64,000 nt of DNA, taken from positions 12,469,574-12,533,573 of the forward strand of contig OZ025248.1 in assembly GCA_964019135.1 (NCBI GenBank), written 5' to 3'. This DNA is from Arenicola marina (Eukaryota > Annelida > Polychaeta > Arenicolidae). The notes beneath the pieces were generated by a model. It did not search any database. It had not been told where the DNA came from and was given only the letters and a program-made list of their open reading frames with translations. The translations under genes and the position numbers were made by a program. Numbering within the stretch: the stretch's first letter is position 1; each line of letters starts with the position of its first letter. Shown piece by piece: positions 46,604-59,020 of this stretch.

Positions 46604-49600
46604 GTGAGTACCTTCATCTTATGCATGGTGACGTCACTCTATTGTGACGTCACCCTAATATCTGTGTCGTAGATATTTGGACATGGACGATGTGAGCAAC
46701 CAGAGATCGCTGTTATACGAATGTCCCGTTGCTTATTTAATCAGATACACAACATGGAAGATTCAGTTTGTGTCAACAAGTTATTAACACAAAGTGTTGG
46801 CTAAAGCTGGATTAAGATAATTTGCCCCCCCCCCCCTTATTATCTAAATTTCACTTGAGAGCGACATGTCGCGATGCAACATTAAAATTTCCGTATGTTA
46901 GCTAGTTTGTATGTCTGTCTCATTTCGAAATCGGAAGTATCATTGCGTCGTAACGGTTACATACATCGTCTTTAATATATGGTAGCAAAATTGATGGTAG
47001 ATAGGTCAAAGGTCAGGTCACAGCGATTTTTTTAAAATAAATAACTAAAAACGCATATATCCCCGGTAATATTAAAGCTATAGATCTCGGATAAGTTTTA
47101 ACCCGTTGAGGCGCAGTTTTCGGTTATTGTTCACTTTTTGATGCGTTGCACTCATTTCGAGGAAAATGAGGTTGCAAGTTTTCGGAAAAACGCACTAAAT
47201 GACCTCTATCAATGATTTCGCTTTTTGACACATTTAACATCAAGCTATCGCTATGTGGTTCTAATATGTCATAGAAATTTGAATTGAAATCATTTCTGTC
47301 GAATCTTAGATTTTTTCGATGCGTCACGTGACGTCAGAGTGATGTCAGTCTGGGCACATAAAATAAATTGTCAAAAATCAGAAACAATTTCATAAAAATG
47401 TATAAGTGGTGTCAAATTATAGGAAAAGGGTCTGTCGTATGGCTGTATATAAAACAACAATAGGTTCCTAACTTACTTCCGGTTCCATGGCCGACAGCAT
47501 TTCTCTATGGGACTTCCCATGTTAAAGCCCTGGATCTCTCCTGCTGAGAAAAATGTTTTGTCGCGCATTTCACACAATACCGGTTTTTTTATTAGTTAAA
47601 CATGATGCCTAGTAGCCACAGTGCTTACCATATGCAATTACAGCAAAAAGTGACGTCACGGGATTGTTTTGGAAATTTGGCCAATGGTGAAAGATACGTT
47701 TTTTTGGCTCTAGCAGCGGCTCCCACGGGCGTCCTATTCAAGCCATCACTCAATGCTTGTAGCCTTGGATGGATAATACTAAGCTGAGTCATCATCTGTC
47801 AACATGGTGACCTAACCATATTAATTTTCGGTATATAGTCGAAATCGTTTAACGTTGGATCCTATGGGGATCCTACGGGGTACAGGCACCCAGTCACACC
47901 AGGGGGTGGGGTCACTGGCACCCCCAATCTGGTACAGTCCCCCCCCCCCCATCACACCAGGGGTTCGGGTCACTGCTACTCTCTATCTGGTACAGGCACC
48001 TCGTCACACCAGGGGGTGAGGTCACTGGCACCCCCTATCTGGTACAGTCCCCCCCCCCCATCACACCAGGGGGTGAGATCACTGCTACTCTCTATCTGGT
48101 ACAGACACCCCGTCACACCAGGGGGTGGGATCATTGCTAATCTATCTGATACAGGCACCACGTCACACCAGGGGGTGGGGTCACTGGCACCCCCTCTCTG
48201 ATACAGACATCCCGTCACACCAGGGGGCGGGGTCACTGGCACCCCCTATCTGGTACAGCCCCCCCCCCCCCCCCATCACACCAGGGGGTGAGATCATTGC
48301 TAATCTATCTGATACAGGCACCCCGTCACACCAGCGGGTGGGGTCACTGGCACCCCCTATCTGGTACAGCCCCCCCCTCCATCACACCAGGGGGTGAGAT
48401 CTTTGCTAATCTATCTGATACAGGCACCACGTCACACCAGGGGGTGGGGTCACTGGCACCCCCTATCTGGTACAGTCCCCCCCCCCATCACACCAGGGAG
48501 TCGGGTCACTGCTACTCTCTATCTGGTACAGGCACCTCGTCACACCAGGGGGTGGGGTCACTGGCACCCCCTATCTGGTACAGTCCCCCCATCACACCAG
48601 GGGGTGGGGTCACTGGCACCCCCTATCTGGTACAGGCAACCCGTCACACCAGGGGGTGGGGTCACTGCTACTCCCTATTCGATACAGACACCCCGTCACA
48701 CCAGGGGGTGGGGTCACTGGCACCCCCTCTCTGATACAGACATCCCGTCACACCAGGGGGCGGGGTCACTGGCACCCCCTATCTGGTACAGCCCCCCCCC
48801 CCATCACACCAGGGGGTGAGATCATTGCTAATCTATCTGATACAGGCACCACGTCACACCAGGGGGTGGGGTCACTGGCACCCCCTATCTGGTACAGTCC
48901 CCCCCATCACACCAGGGGGTGAGATCACTGCTACTCTCTATCTGGTACAGGCACCCCGTCACACCAGGGGGTGGGGTCACTGGCACCCCCTATCTGATAC
49001 AGACACCCCGTCACACCAGGGGGTGGAGTCACTGGCACCCCCTATCTCATACAGACACCTCGTCACACCAGGGGGTGAGATCACTGCTACTCTATCTGAT
49101 ACAGGCACCCCGTCACACCAGGGGGTGGGGTCACTGGCACCCCCTATCTGATACAGACACCCCGTCACACCAGGGGGTGGGGTCACTGGCACCCCCTATC
49201 TCATACAGGCACCACGTCACACCAGGGGGTGGGGTCACTGGCACCCCCTATCTGGTACAGTCCCCCCCCCATCACACCAGGGGGTGAGATCACTGCTACT
49301 CTATCTGGTACAGGCACCCCGTCACACCAGGGGGTGGGGTCACTGCTACTCCCTATTCGATACAGACACCCCGTCACACCAGGGGGCGGGGTCACTGGCA
49401 CCCCCTATCTGGTACAGCCCCCCCCCATCACACCAGGGGGTGAGATCATTGCTAATCTATCTGATACAGGCACCACGTCACACCAGGGGGTGGGGTCACT
49501 GGCACCCCCTATCTGGTACAGTCCCCCCCATCACACCAGGGGGTGAGATCACTGCTACTCTCTATCTGATACAGGCACCCCGTCACACCAGGGGGTGGGG

Positions 49601-52600
49601 TCACTGGCACCCCCTATCTGATACAGACACCCCGTCACACCAGGGGGTGGAGTCACTGGCACCCCCTATCTGGTACAGCCCCCCCCCCCCATCACACCAG
49701 GGGGTGAGATCATTGCTAATCTATCTGATACAGGCACCACGTCACACCAGGGGGTGGGGTCACTGGCACCCCCTCTCTGATACAGACATCCCGTCACACC
49801 AGGGGGCGGGGTCACTGGCACCCCCTATCTGGTACAGCCCCCCCCCCCATCACACCAGGGGGTGAGATCATTGCTAATCTATCTGATACAGGCACCACGT
49901 CACACCAGGGGGTGGGGTCACTGGCACCCCCTATCTGGTACAGTCCCCCCCATCACACCAGGGGGTGAGATCACTGCTACTCTCTATCTGATACAGGCAC
50001 CCCGTCACACCAGGGGGTGGGGTCACTGGCACCCCCTATCTGATACAGACACCCCGTCACACCAGGGGGTGGAGTCACTGGCACCCCCTATCTCATACAG
50101 ACACCTCGTCACACCAGGGGGTGAGATCACTGCTACTCTATCTGATACAGGCACCCCGTCACACCAGGGGGTGGGGTCACTGGCACCCCCTATCTGATAC
50201 AGACACCCCGTCACACCAGGGGGTGGGGTCACTGGCACCCCCTATCTCATACAGGCACCACGTCACACCAGGGGGTGGGGTCACTGGCACCCCCTATCTG
50301 GTACAGTCCCCCCCCATCACACCAGGGGGTGAGATCACTGCTACTCTATCTGGTACAGGCACCACGTCACACCAGGGGGTGGGGTCACTGGCACCCCCTA
50401 TCTGGTACAGTCCCCCCCATCACACCAGGGGGTGAGATCACTGCTACTCTATCTGGTACAGGCACCCCGTCACACCAGGGGGTGGGGTCACTGCTACTCC
50501 CTATCTAATACACACACCCCGTCACACCAGGGGGTGGGGTCACTGGCACCCCCTATCTGGTACAGCCCCCCCCCCCCCATCACACCAGGGGGTGGGGTCA
50601 CTGCTACTCTATCTGGTACAGGCACCCCGTCACACCAAGGGGTGGGGTCACTGGCACCCCCTATCTGGTACAGTCCCCCCCATCACACAAGGGGGTGAGA
50701 TCACTGCTACTCTATCTGATACAGACACCCCGTCACACCAGGGGGTGGAGTCACTGGCACCCCCTATCTCATACAGACACCTCGTCACACCAGGGGGTGA
50801 GATCACTGCTACTCTATCTGATACAGGCACCCCGTCACACCAGGGGGTGGGGTCACTGGCACCCCCTATCTCATACAGGCACCACGTCACACCAGGGGGT
50901 GGGGTCACTGGCACCCCCTATCTGGTACAGTCCCCCCCATCACTCCAGGGGGTGAGATCACTGCTACTCTATCTGGTACAGGCACCCCGTCACACCAGGG
51001 GGTGGGGTCACTGGCACCCCCTATCTGATACAGACACCCCGTCACACCAGGGGGTGGGGTCACTGGCACCCCCTATCTCATACAGGCACCACGTCACACC
51101 AGGGGGTGGGGTCACTGGCACCCCCTATCTGGTACAGTCCCCCCCATCACACCAGGGGGTGAGATCACTGCTACTCTATCTGGTACAGGCACCCCGTCAC
51201 ACCAGGGGGTGGGGTCACTGGCACCCCCTATCTGGTACAGTCCCCCCCATCACACCAGGGGGTGAGATCACTGCTACTCTATCTGGTACAGGCACCCCGT
51301 CACACCAGGGGGTGGGGTCACTGGCACCCCCTATCTGGTACAGGCACCCCGTCACACCAGGGGGTGGGGTCACTGCTACTCCCTATCTAATACACACACC
51401 CCGTCACACCAGGGGGTGGGGTCACTGGCACCCCCTATCTGGTACAGGCACCCCGTCACACCAAGGGGTGGGGTCACTGGCACCCCCTATCTGGTACAGT
51501 CCCCCCCCCATCACACCAGGGGATGAGATCACTGCTACTCTATCTGATACAGACATCCCGTCACACCAGGGGGCGGGGTCACTGGCACCCCCTATCTGGT
51601 ACAGTCCCCCCCATCACACCAGGGGGTGAGATCACTGCTACTCTCTATCTGGTACAGACACCCCGTCACACCAGGGGGTGGGGTCACTGGCACCCCCTAT
51701 CTGGTACAGTCCCCCCCATCACACCAGGGGGTGAGATCACTGCTACTCTCTATCTGGTACAGGCACCCCGTCACACCAGGGGTGGGGTCACTGGCACCCC
51801 CTATCTGGTACAGTCCCCCCCATCACACCAGGGGTGGGGTCACTGGCACCCCCTATCTGGTACAGGCCCCCCCATCACACCAGGGGGTGAGATCACTGCT
51901 ACTCTCTATCTGGTACAGGCACCCCGTCACACCAGGGGGTGGGGTCACTGGCACCCCCTATCTGGTACAGTCCCCCCCCCATCACACCAGGGGGTGAGAT
52001 CACTGCTACTCTATCTGGTACAGGCACCCCGTCACACCAGGGGGTGGGGTCACTGGCACCCCCTAGCTGATACAGACACCCCATCACACCAGGGGGTGGG
52101 GTCACTGGCACCCCCTATCTCATACAGGCACCACGTCACACCAGGGGGTGGGGTCACTGGCACCCCCTATCTGGTACAGTCCCCCCCCCCCATCACACCA
52201 GGGGGTGAGATCACTGCTACTCTATCTGGTACAGGCACCCCGTCACACCAGGGGGTGGGGTCACTGGCACCCCCTATCTGGTACAGTCCCCCCCATCACA
52301 CCAGGGGGTGAGATCACTGCTACTCTCTATCTGGTACAGGCACCCCGTCACACCAGGTGTGGGGTCACTGGCACCCCCTATCTGGTACAGTCCCCCCCAT
52401 CACACCAGGGGTGGGGTCACTGGCACCCCCTATCTGGTACAGTCCCCCGTCACACCAGGGAGTGGGGTCACTGCTACTCTACCTGATACAGGCCCCCCGT
52501 CACACCAGGGGGTGGGGTCACTGCTACTCCCTATGTGGTGGGCATACAGGCATATGGTCCCATCAGCGGGTGGGAAAAGAAGCTGGCCGTGTGTGATGCG

Positions 52601-55600
52601 TGTGTGCAGCCGAACAACAATGAGTGATCAAATTCATATAACACCTCAACGATTGAATGGTATAGACACGCAAGCCATGCAGCCGAGCCAAGTCAAGCCC
52701 ACTATGGGGATCGTTTCACTTATGTACTTATACTTATATCTTATGACATTTGGTCATAGGGGAAAGTGGGGTAAAATGGGGACGCTAAGTTTTTTAGGCA
52801 ACTAGGATCAGTAAAACAGTGGCATAAGAAACATTAAACATTGTCATTTGACATTATAAGCCGACTGGCATGCCTTACCAATGACAAATACCAAAATTAT
52901 AATAAAAACAAAATAAAGGCTTAATTTGCCCCGTTTTACCCCATAGATGGGGCAATTTGGGGTCAGATTTGGGCAACATGGGGCCATTGTATAACGTGAA
53001 GTAATTAAAATAGGACCTAATGGCCATTCTGTCGTCGTTAATGAATAAAAAATGTTCCCCATGTCCTTGGGACTTCAAGATTAAATTGCAAGCATTTTTT
53101 GTCATATGTCATGGAGACGAGCTGAGAAATTAGATCAAAACTGAGAAAAATAACAAATCTTGGTTTATACTCGCATGTTGTTTCATACCGATTCCCCGTT
53201 TAGTGTCGAGTGCCAAATGATGTGCTGGTACAAAAGTATTGCGCCAGGCCAGACCACGTAACTATCGAGATATCACCCCAGCCCGTTATGCCCCGCGTCC
53301 CCATTTTGCCCCACGTTCCCACGCTCACACTGTTGATGATGTATTGCCAGGGGACAAATGAAAGAATACGTATTTGCATCGCAAATATCCGGAATGCTTT
53401 GTTGTTGTGTTGTTATGGTATATCATTTTACCCTGTACATTCACAATTAAACTATCATTGTTGCCACAATCTCGCTGCATAGATAAATTCGTATGACACA
53501 TCATCAATTGAGATATCGATACTAAAAAACACCTAGAGAAGATGGGTTCAATTTTGTGAACATATTTACCATAATTCCCCAAATACACGCTATAATTATA
53601 TGATCGGAAGCATACCTTCTTATTAAACAAAGGTATGTAAGTTTCAACACGTCTACGTCCGGGACATTGCCCTTATCTCAGAATTTGGCGGGGGTGATAG
53701 CGGCCTTAGGCCACCAGCTGATTTAAATATCCGGTCATACTAGGCAGTCTAGGCATGGCATCTGCCCATTTCGTTCCCATGATGCACGGTATATATTCAC
53801 GTTTCTATCAAGATAGCATTGCCTAAGTAAACCATGGCAAAATATAGACAATCATACTTGCAATGAAGTATCCATATCTGGTTAAAAAAACATATATTAA
53901 AAATATATATATATATATATATTGACGGATGTAGAATGTCTTATTGAACAAACGTATTTAAGTTTCGACATATCTCAGAGTAATTAAAGCCATAGGCAAA
54001 TCAATTTACATAGACATATCACTTTTGTTATTTAAAAATCCGGATTTCGCTATTTGAGGCCATCATCCGAATCCCCACTCCGGACACGCCAGGCAATGTC
54101 AGTGGCGTCTTGTCCCTCGATTTAATATTGTCAATGCAACATATCGCGGTCTGGCTCATGGAATGCTATACATGCTGAAGTGAGATCAAGAAGCCGTTAT
54201 CTGACGGGGTGGGGGGGGGGGGGGGGGCGGGGGGGGGGGCCGTGGGGGTCTGAGGAAACCAGCAACGTAAAAACGACCACAAAACGTAAAAACGAGCACA
54301 AACGTAAAAACATCATGGATCACAAACGTGAAAAAAATCACAAACGTAAAAACAATTGGATCACAAACATAAACATTGCCTGGTCAGAAACGCCAAACAA
54401 AAGTTACAAACCTAAAAGAAATTCACCAACGTAAAATAGAAAATTTTCCACAAACGAAAAACTTCAATTAACACAGAGGCGGGAATGACAAAAACAAATG
54501 ATACTCTGAATTCTATCTGATTTGAATCTACATGTATTTGAAACTTCACTATATGATTTTATATGTATTAATAACGTATGTGGGGTCCTCCTGGTCTTAT
54601 GTGTCCCTACTCGCCGTTCCACTCGCTACGTGGCGCCACACTGTGGGCCTTAAATCGAACCCCTATCCTGAAGCCGTGGGCCTTTTACTCCCTCTCTCAT
54701 CCCAATCCCTGATGCCTGCATGACCTCTAATCCCTAATGCCTGACCCATAACCTCCAATGCCTGACCCCTAATCATGGAGCCCCGATCTCTAATATCAGA
54801 CCCATAATCCACAATTCATAACGCCTAATCCACAATTCATAACGCCTAATCCCAATCTCTGACCCCTAATTCCTAATCACTGACCCCAAATCACCAGTTT
54901 TTGTTTTTGGTGGTCCCCAAAGCACTCACCACATTATGCTAGTTATTGGAGCTTAAGTTATATTTGGAAGGCCTTTGCTGGTAACGTTACACAATTAAAC
55001 TTCTTTTTGTCGGCAGCATGTGGTAATGTGATTGGAAGCGCCAGCATCGGCGCCTGTTATGGCTACCTTGGTGGGGAGAGCGTGTGCTCCCTGAGTGGCA
55101 CCGTGTACACCTGGTGGGAAGTCGACTTCGGCGGCACTGTAAGCAACCTTTCCTGCTCCTGCCCTCGCCTCGTATCCTGTAATCCACGCCAGCGAGCGCA
55201 CTCTTAACTGATTGACTTAGAGTTAATGACAGGCCACATACGAGAACTGTAAAATAGCAATTATTGTTTGAGCAGCCAGATGCCGAGTACCACGTAACTA
55301 AACGTCTAAATATTGTCATAACGGACACAGGTTCGCTCGCTGTTGTAGACTCTGAGGACTTTGAAGCGCCTAAATATTGAGTGCGGAGTGCGTTATGACA
55401 ATAATCGATCATTTTTTTTAAAGGTTTGAAAAAGAAGAATATACCTACCTGTAATCGAGCACTACTGGCATACCGTGCGACATGTGCGATGGTTGTAATC
55501 TCTGACGATTGTAATCCATGAAATTGTTACCAACAATGACATTCGTTGATTATTGTAAGCATATAATATAACATATAATGTTTCGTCTAAGGCACCCATA

Positions 55601-58600
55601 GGATTGTGTTTTCACCATACCTTTACAGTCTGGATGGATTACCAGCACTTACCTGGAAGTCGACTCGTCCTCGAGATGTGAAGGTAAAAACGCATAAATA
55701 CACATATGATGATCGACAAATTGTTTTTGTAGGATACATTGTATGGTAGATTTCCTTGAAAATTTGCCTTGATTTGTAACCATTTCCATGAAAGCATGTT
55801 TACACGGCAAAAAGATATAAACAGGTTCGCATTAAGCTAACACTAATATAAATAACTAATATCTTCATGGGCGTGTTGGCTGTACACGAACCACTATAAT
55901 ATTATACGAATATACGTCGCATGTTATAGTTGAAAACTTGTCCACAATAAACATATCTCATATCTTTCTCGCATATTAGGATGCAATTCTGTGAACATCA
56001 TCAGCCGAGCAGAGTGGGGAGCCCGCAATCCAACCAGTGTCACATACCTCAGCCCTCCTCTCCCTATGGTAAGATCACGTGCTTCGACCAGCGCCTAGTA
56101 GCACCCCCCCCCCCCCTCCCCCCTCTTCCTTCCATGCGGTGACTCATACTCCAGTCACTATTACTTAGTCTGTATCTTCCCTGCAACTCCATCCGTGTTT
56201 CAACTTCAAAACAGAATCTAAGATAGGAATAATTATTCGATTATGTTAAGTTTACCGGTTTAAAAGAGTTTATTCTTCAATATGACAATCTGTTGTCCTG
56301 GCTGTTCCACAACTCAGACCATTGATGATTTTACACGAAGACACGAAGCATGATGAAGATTATTGACGGTTTGAATCGTTTGTCCAGGTGTTTGTCCATC
56401 ACAGCGACGGATCTTCGTGCTACACGGAGAGCTCCTGCATCTCCCAGGTACAGGGCATCCAGGACTGGCACATGGATGGCAACGGTGAGTCTGGGGGTGG
56501 GGGTGCGGGTGGGGAGGGTGCTGGAGACCGGGGCTGAAGGGTTAGGGGGTGGACTAATCTGGCTACGGAGGTGAAGTTAGTGGGGTGGGCGTTTTATCGA
56601 AGAAATATGGGTACAAATCCGCGGGTGAATGTTGTAATACTGGAGGCTAAACGTCATTCCAATCTCATTCCTGTGCTGCCGTGCTAAACAGATGCACTCA
56701 TTACCCTCGCCTCGGTATAGTGTTCAATGGCCGAGAGATGGCAATGCGCGGTCACCCTTTTCAGGGGTGCCAGGGTATTGGTAAACGAACCACTGTCAGG
56801 AACCTCAGATTGCCCATTGCGTTCTCTGTCATTTCTCACCCCTGAAATGTTGCGATGTACCGCTTGAACATAGTGAGCAGAGGTTGTCACACTAGTGTTC
56901 TGCCCTTCCCCCTCCCCCAGGCTGGTCTGATATCGGCTACAACTTCCTGGTGGGAGAGGACGGTAACGCGTACGAGGGTCGCGGCTGGGAGCGCCAGGGG
57001 GCGCACGCCAGCGGCTGGAACGCGGATTCCTATGGAATCTGTGTCATTGGAACCTTCAGCTCCAACGTCCCCAACGCCGCGGCACAGGCCGCCGTGCAGA
57101 ACCTCATCCAGTGTGCCCTCAGCAGGGTGAGTAGCGTCCAGAACCTCATCCAGTGTGCCCTCAGCAAGGTGAGTACCGTCCAGAACCTCATCCAGTGTGC
57201 CCTCAGCAAGGTGAGTACCGTCCAGAACCTCATCCAGTGTGCCCTCAGCAGGGTGAGTACCGTCCAGAACCTCATCCAGTGTGACCTCAGCAAGGTGAGT
57301 ACCGTCCAGAACCTCATCCAGTGTGCCCTCAGCAAGGTGAGTACCGTCCAGAACCTCATCCAGTGTGCCCTCAGCAGGATGAGTACCGCCCAGAACCTCA
57401 TCCAGTGTGACCTCAGCAAGGTGAGTACCGTCCAGAACCTCATCTAGTGTGCCCTCAGCAGGGTGAGTACCGTCCAAAACCTCATTCAGTGTGACCTCAG
57501 CAAGGTGAGTACCGTCCAGAACCTCATTCAGTGTGACCTCAGCAAGGTGAGTACCGTCAAGAACCTCATCCAGTGTGACCTCAGCAAGGTGAGTACCGTC
57601 CAAAACCTCATTCAGTGTGCCCTCAGCAGGGTGAGTACCGTCCAGAACCTCATTCAGTGTGACCTCAGCAAGGTGAGTACCGTCCAGAACCTCATCCAGT
57701 GTGACCTCAGCAAGGTGAGTACCGTCAAGAACCTCATCCAGTGTGACCTCAGCAAGGTGAGTACCGTCCAAAACCTCATTCAGTGTGCCCTCAGCAGGGT
57801 GAGTACCGTCCAGAACCTCATTCAGTGTGACCTCAGCAAGGTGAGTACCGTCCAGAACCTCATCCAGTGTGACCTCAGCAAGGTGAGTACCGTCAAGAAC
57901 CTCATTCAGTGTGACCTCAGCAAGGTGAGTACCGTCCAAAACCTCATTCAGTGTGCCCTCAGCAGGGTGAGTACCGTCCAAAACCTCATCCATTGTGACC
58001 TCATCAAGGTGAGTACCGTCCAGAACCTCATTCAGTGTGACCTCAGCAAGGTGAGTACCGTCCAGAACCTCATCCAGTGTGCCCTCAGCAAGGTGAGTAC
58101 CGTCCAGAACCTCATCCAGTGTGCCCTCAGCAGGGTGAGTACCGTCCAGAACCTCATCCAGTGTGCCCTCAGCAAGGTGAGTACCGTCCAGAACCTCATC
58201 CAGTGTGCCCTCAGCAGGGTGAGTACCGTCCAGAACCTCATCCAGTGTGCCCTCAGCAGGATGAGTACCGTCCAGAACCTCATTCAGTGTGACCTTAGCA
58301 AAGTGAGTACCGTCCAGAACCTTATTCAGTGTGACCTCAGCAAGGTGAGTACCGTCCAGAACCTCACCCAGTGTGCCCTCAGCAGGATGAGTACCGTCCA
58401 GAACCTCACTCAGTGCCCTTAGCGGAGTTCTAAATAGCCCGTTTCGTTCGATGTGATACAACTAGGCAATGAACCACTAGGAACTTCGGATAACGTGTTT
58501 TGTGGATCATTTTGAACCGTCCATATTTGTTATATTATTATTTCGGACTGAAGCAATGTTAACCGAGTATGTGTCCAAAATCAGCAAGGCATATGGTCTA

Positions 58601-58989
58601 CAAGGGGTAAATGGCGACACGCGACACAGGCATATTTGAAAAATCGACATTCGACATTGACCCTCAAGTTCCGACACTGAGGATCTGAAAAATCGACAGA
58701 TTTTGGAAAAAACGACACTGAACTGAGCCAAAAATCGCCACGGAACGTCATGAAAAAGCGACATTTGACACTAAAAATAGAAAAATCGACAAAAAGGCCC
58801 CCCCCCCCAACCTTCCAGACCCCGAGGCATATAAACCTGGCAGGAGTACCATGTTTGTCTCTGTTACAGGGCGACATCACGGGATCCTACACCCTGCACG
58901 GCCACAGGGACGGCGTGGCTACCTCGTGTCCCGGGGATGCCCTCTACAACCTCATCAGCGGATGGCCCCACTTCGGCGGCCCCCTGTAA
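46492..58989 (+). CDS. secreted PGRP/amidase with one SH3b domain (7 coding exons)
   Basis: Exons 46492-46603, 55017-55138, 55629-55683, 55980-56068, 56388-56484, 56921-57126 and 58870-58989 join into 801 nt and 266 aa, GT-AG throughout. Layout: signal peptide about 1-18; SH3b 24-90 (CLCLTGNSVNVRDA, CGNVIGSASIGACYG, YTWWEVDFGGT, GWITSTYLEV); PGRP domain about 98-266. Predicted zinc and active-site residues are H130 (FVHHS), Y165 (DIGYNF), H239 (HGHRD), T245 and C247 (ATSCPG), so a secreted N-acetylmuramoyl-L-alanine amidase is expected. Intron 1 (8.4 kb) contains a 52-bp array. Intron 6 is largely a 42-bp array that repeats the exon 6 end and donor. A TATA box lies upstream and AATAAA follows the stop. 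The next PGRP gene starts 1.9 kb downstream in the same direction. Confidence 0.9.
46628..46656. promoter_or_regulatory. two CRE palindromes in an inverted pair just after exon 1
   Basis: GGTGACGTCAC and GTGACGTCACC, separated by TCTATT, together form a larger near-perfect palindrome starting 25 bp after the exon 1 donor. Enhancer function is possible but unproven. Confidence 0.45.
46657..47875. other. intron 1 sequence, nothing coding recognised
   Basis: Contains a C-run at 46826-46837. No SH3b-like exon was seen. Confidence 0.45.
47876..52535. repeat. large minisatellite, about 52-bp unit, about 90 copies, variable C-run
   Basis: The unit includes CACACCAGGGGGTGGGGTCA, CTGGCACCCCCTATCTGGTA and CAGGCACCCCGT or CAGTCCCCCCC. 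The terminal C-run varies from about 4 to 13 bases. It fills over half of intron 1 of the single-SH3b PGRP gene. G-runs occur on both strands. Confidence 0.95.
52757..53320. mobile_element. MITE-like element with about 26-bp inverted repeats
   Basis: The left end GGGGAAAGTGGGGTAAAATG (then GGGACGC) is mirrored at the right end by GCGTCCCCATTTTGCCCCAC (then GTTCCC) with two or three mismatches. Internal sequence repeats the theme (CCCCGTTTTACCCCATAGAT). There is no coding capacity. Target duplication is unclear. Confidence 0.75.
53321..55016. other. intron 1 sequence with low-complexity patches
   Basis: Holds an AT microsatellite (about 53905-53922), a long G-run region (54208-54240), degenerate CACAAACGTAAAAAC repeats (54270-54440) and 'CCTAATCCCTAATGCCTGAC' repeats (54720-54890). 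No exon was recognised before 55017. Confidence 0.5.
55017..55138 (+). CDS. single-SH3b PGRP, exon 2
   Basis: SH3b body: CGNVIGSASIGACYG ... YTWWEVDFGGT. The acceptor is TTTTTGTCGGCAG and the donor GTAAGC; 122 nt. Confidence 0.92.
55629..55683 (+). CDS. single-SH3b PGRP, exon 3
   Basis: SGWITSTYLEVDSSSRCE; 55 nt, with donor GTAAAA, ending in phase 1. Confidence 0.88.
55980..56068 (+). CDS. single-SH3b PGRP, exon 4
   Basis: GCNSVNIISRAEWGARNPTS and onward, the canonical PGRP start SRAEWGAR. It is 89 nt with donor GTAAGA. Confidence 0.93.
56388..56484 (+). CDS. single-SH3b PGRP, exon 5
   Basis: VFVHHSDGSSCYTESSC and onward, with the first zinc-ligand His. It is 97 nt with donor GTGAGT. Confidence 0.93.
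56921..57126 (+). CDS. single-SH3b PGRP, exon 6
   Basis: GWSDIGYNFLVGEDGNAYEG, RGWERQGAHASGWN and QNLIQCALSR. It is 206 nt, matching exon 12 of the minus-strand gene. The first donor (GTGAGT at 57127) is chosen because it gives this conserved size. Six more in-frame GT donors at 42-bp steps follow before a TAG at 57445. Confidence 0.88.
57088..58420 (+). repeat. minisatellite, 42-bp unit, about 32 copies, duplicating a coding splice donor
   Basis: The unit is CAGAACCTCATCCAGTGTGC, CCTCAGCARG and GTGAGTACCGTC. The first unit contains the real end of exon 6 (QNLIQCALSR) and its donor. Almost all later units keep GGTGAGTA. The 42-bp period keeps the frame, and the first in-frame stop is TAG at 57445-57447. 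Confidence 0.96.
58421..58869. other. remainder of intron 6, degenerate repeats
   Basis: 58610-58800 is a degenerate repeat around 'AAAAATCGACA...TTCGACA' followed by a C-run. It ends in the exon 7 acceptor TCTCTGTTACAG. Confidence 0.5.
58870..58989 (+). CDS. single-SH3b PGRP, exon 7 (last)
   Basis: GDITGSYTLHGHRDGVATSC and then PGDALYNLISGWPHFGGPL and TAA. It carries the second zinc His, Thr and Cys. Confidence 0.94.
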   Translation, partial: GDITGSYTLHGHRDGVATSCPGDALYNLISGWPHFGGPL

Positions 58990-59014
58990 GCGCCACCCAA
59001 CCAGCATACGACTG

Positions 59015-59020
59015 AATAAA
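59015..59020 (+). terminator. poly(A) signal of the single-SH3b PGRP gene
   Basis: AATAAA lies 26 bp after the TAA stop, giving a very short 3' UTR. Confidence 0.75.

Noticed and set aside
50592..51629. 345-codon and similar frames in the 52-bp array
   Set aside because: They depend on accidental C-run lengths, and neighbouring units shift frame repeatedly.
47876..52535. Possible chain of mini-introns (GTGAGATCACTG ... TATCTGGTACAG)
   Set aside because: The donor-like and acceptor-like strings in some units are only about 33 nt apart, too short for a spliceosomal intron. They do not match any boundary of the host gene.
56887..58461. 524-codon minus-strand frame (EVLDGTHLAEVTLN repeats)
   Set aside because: Antisense of the 42-bp splice-donor array; the sense strand explains the sequence.
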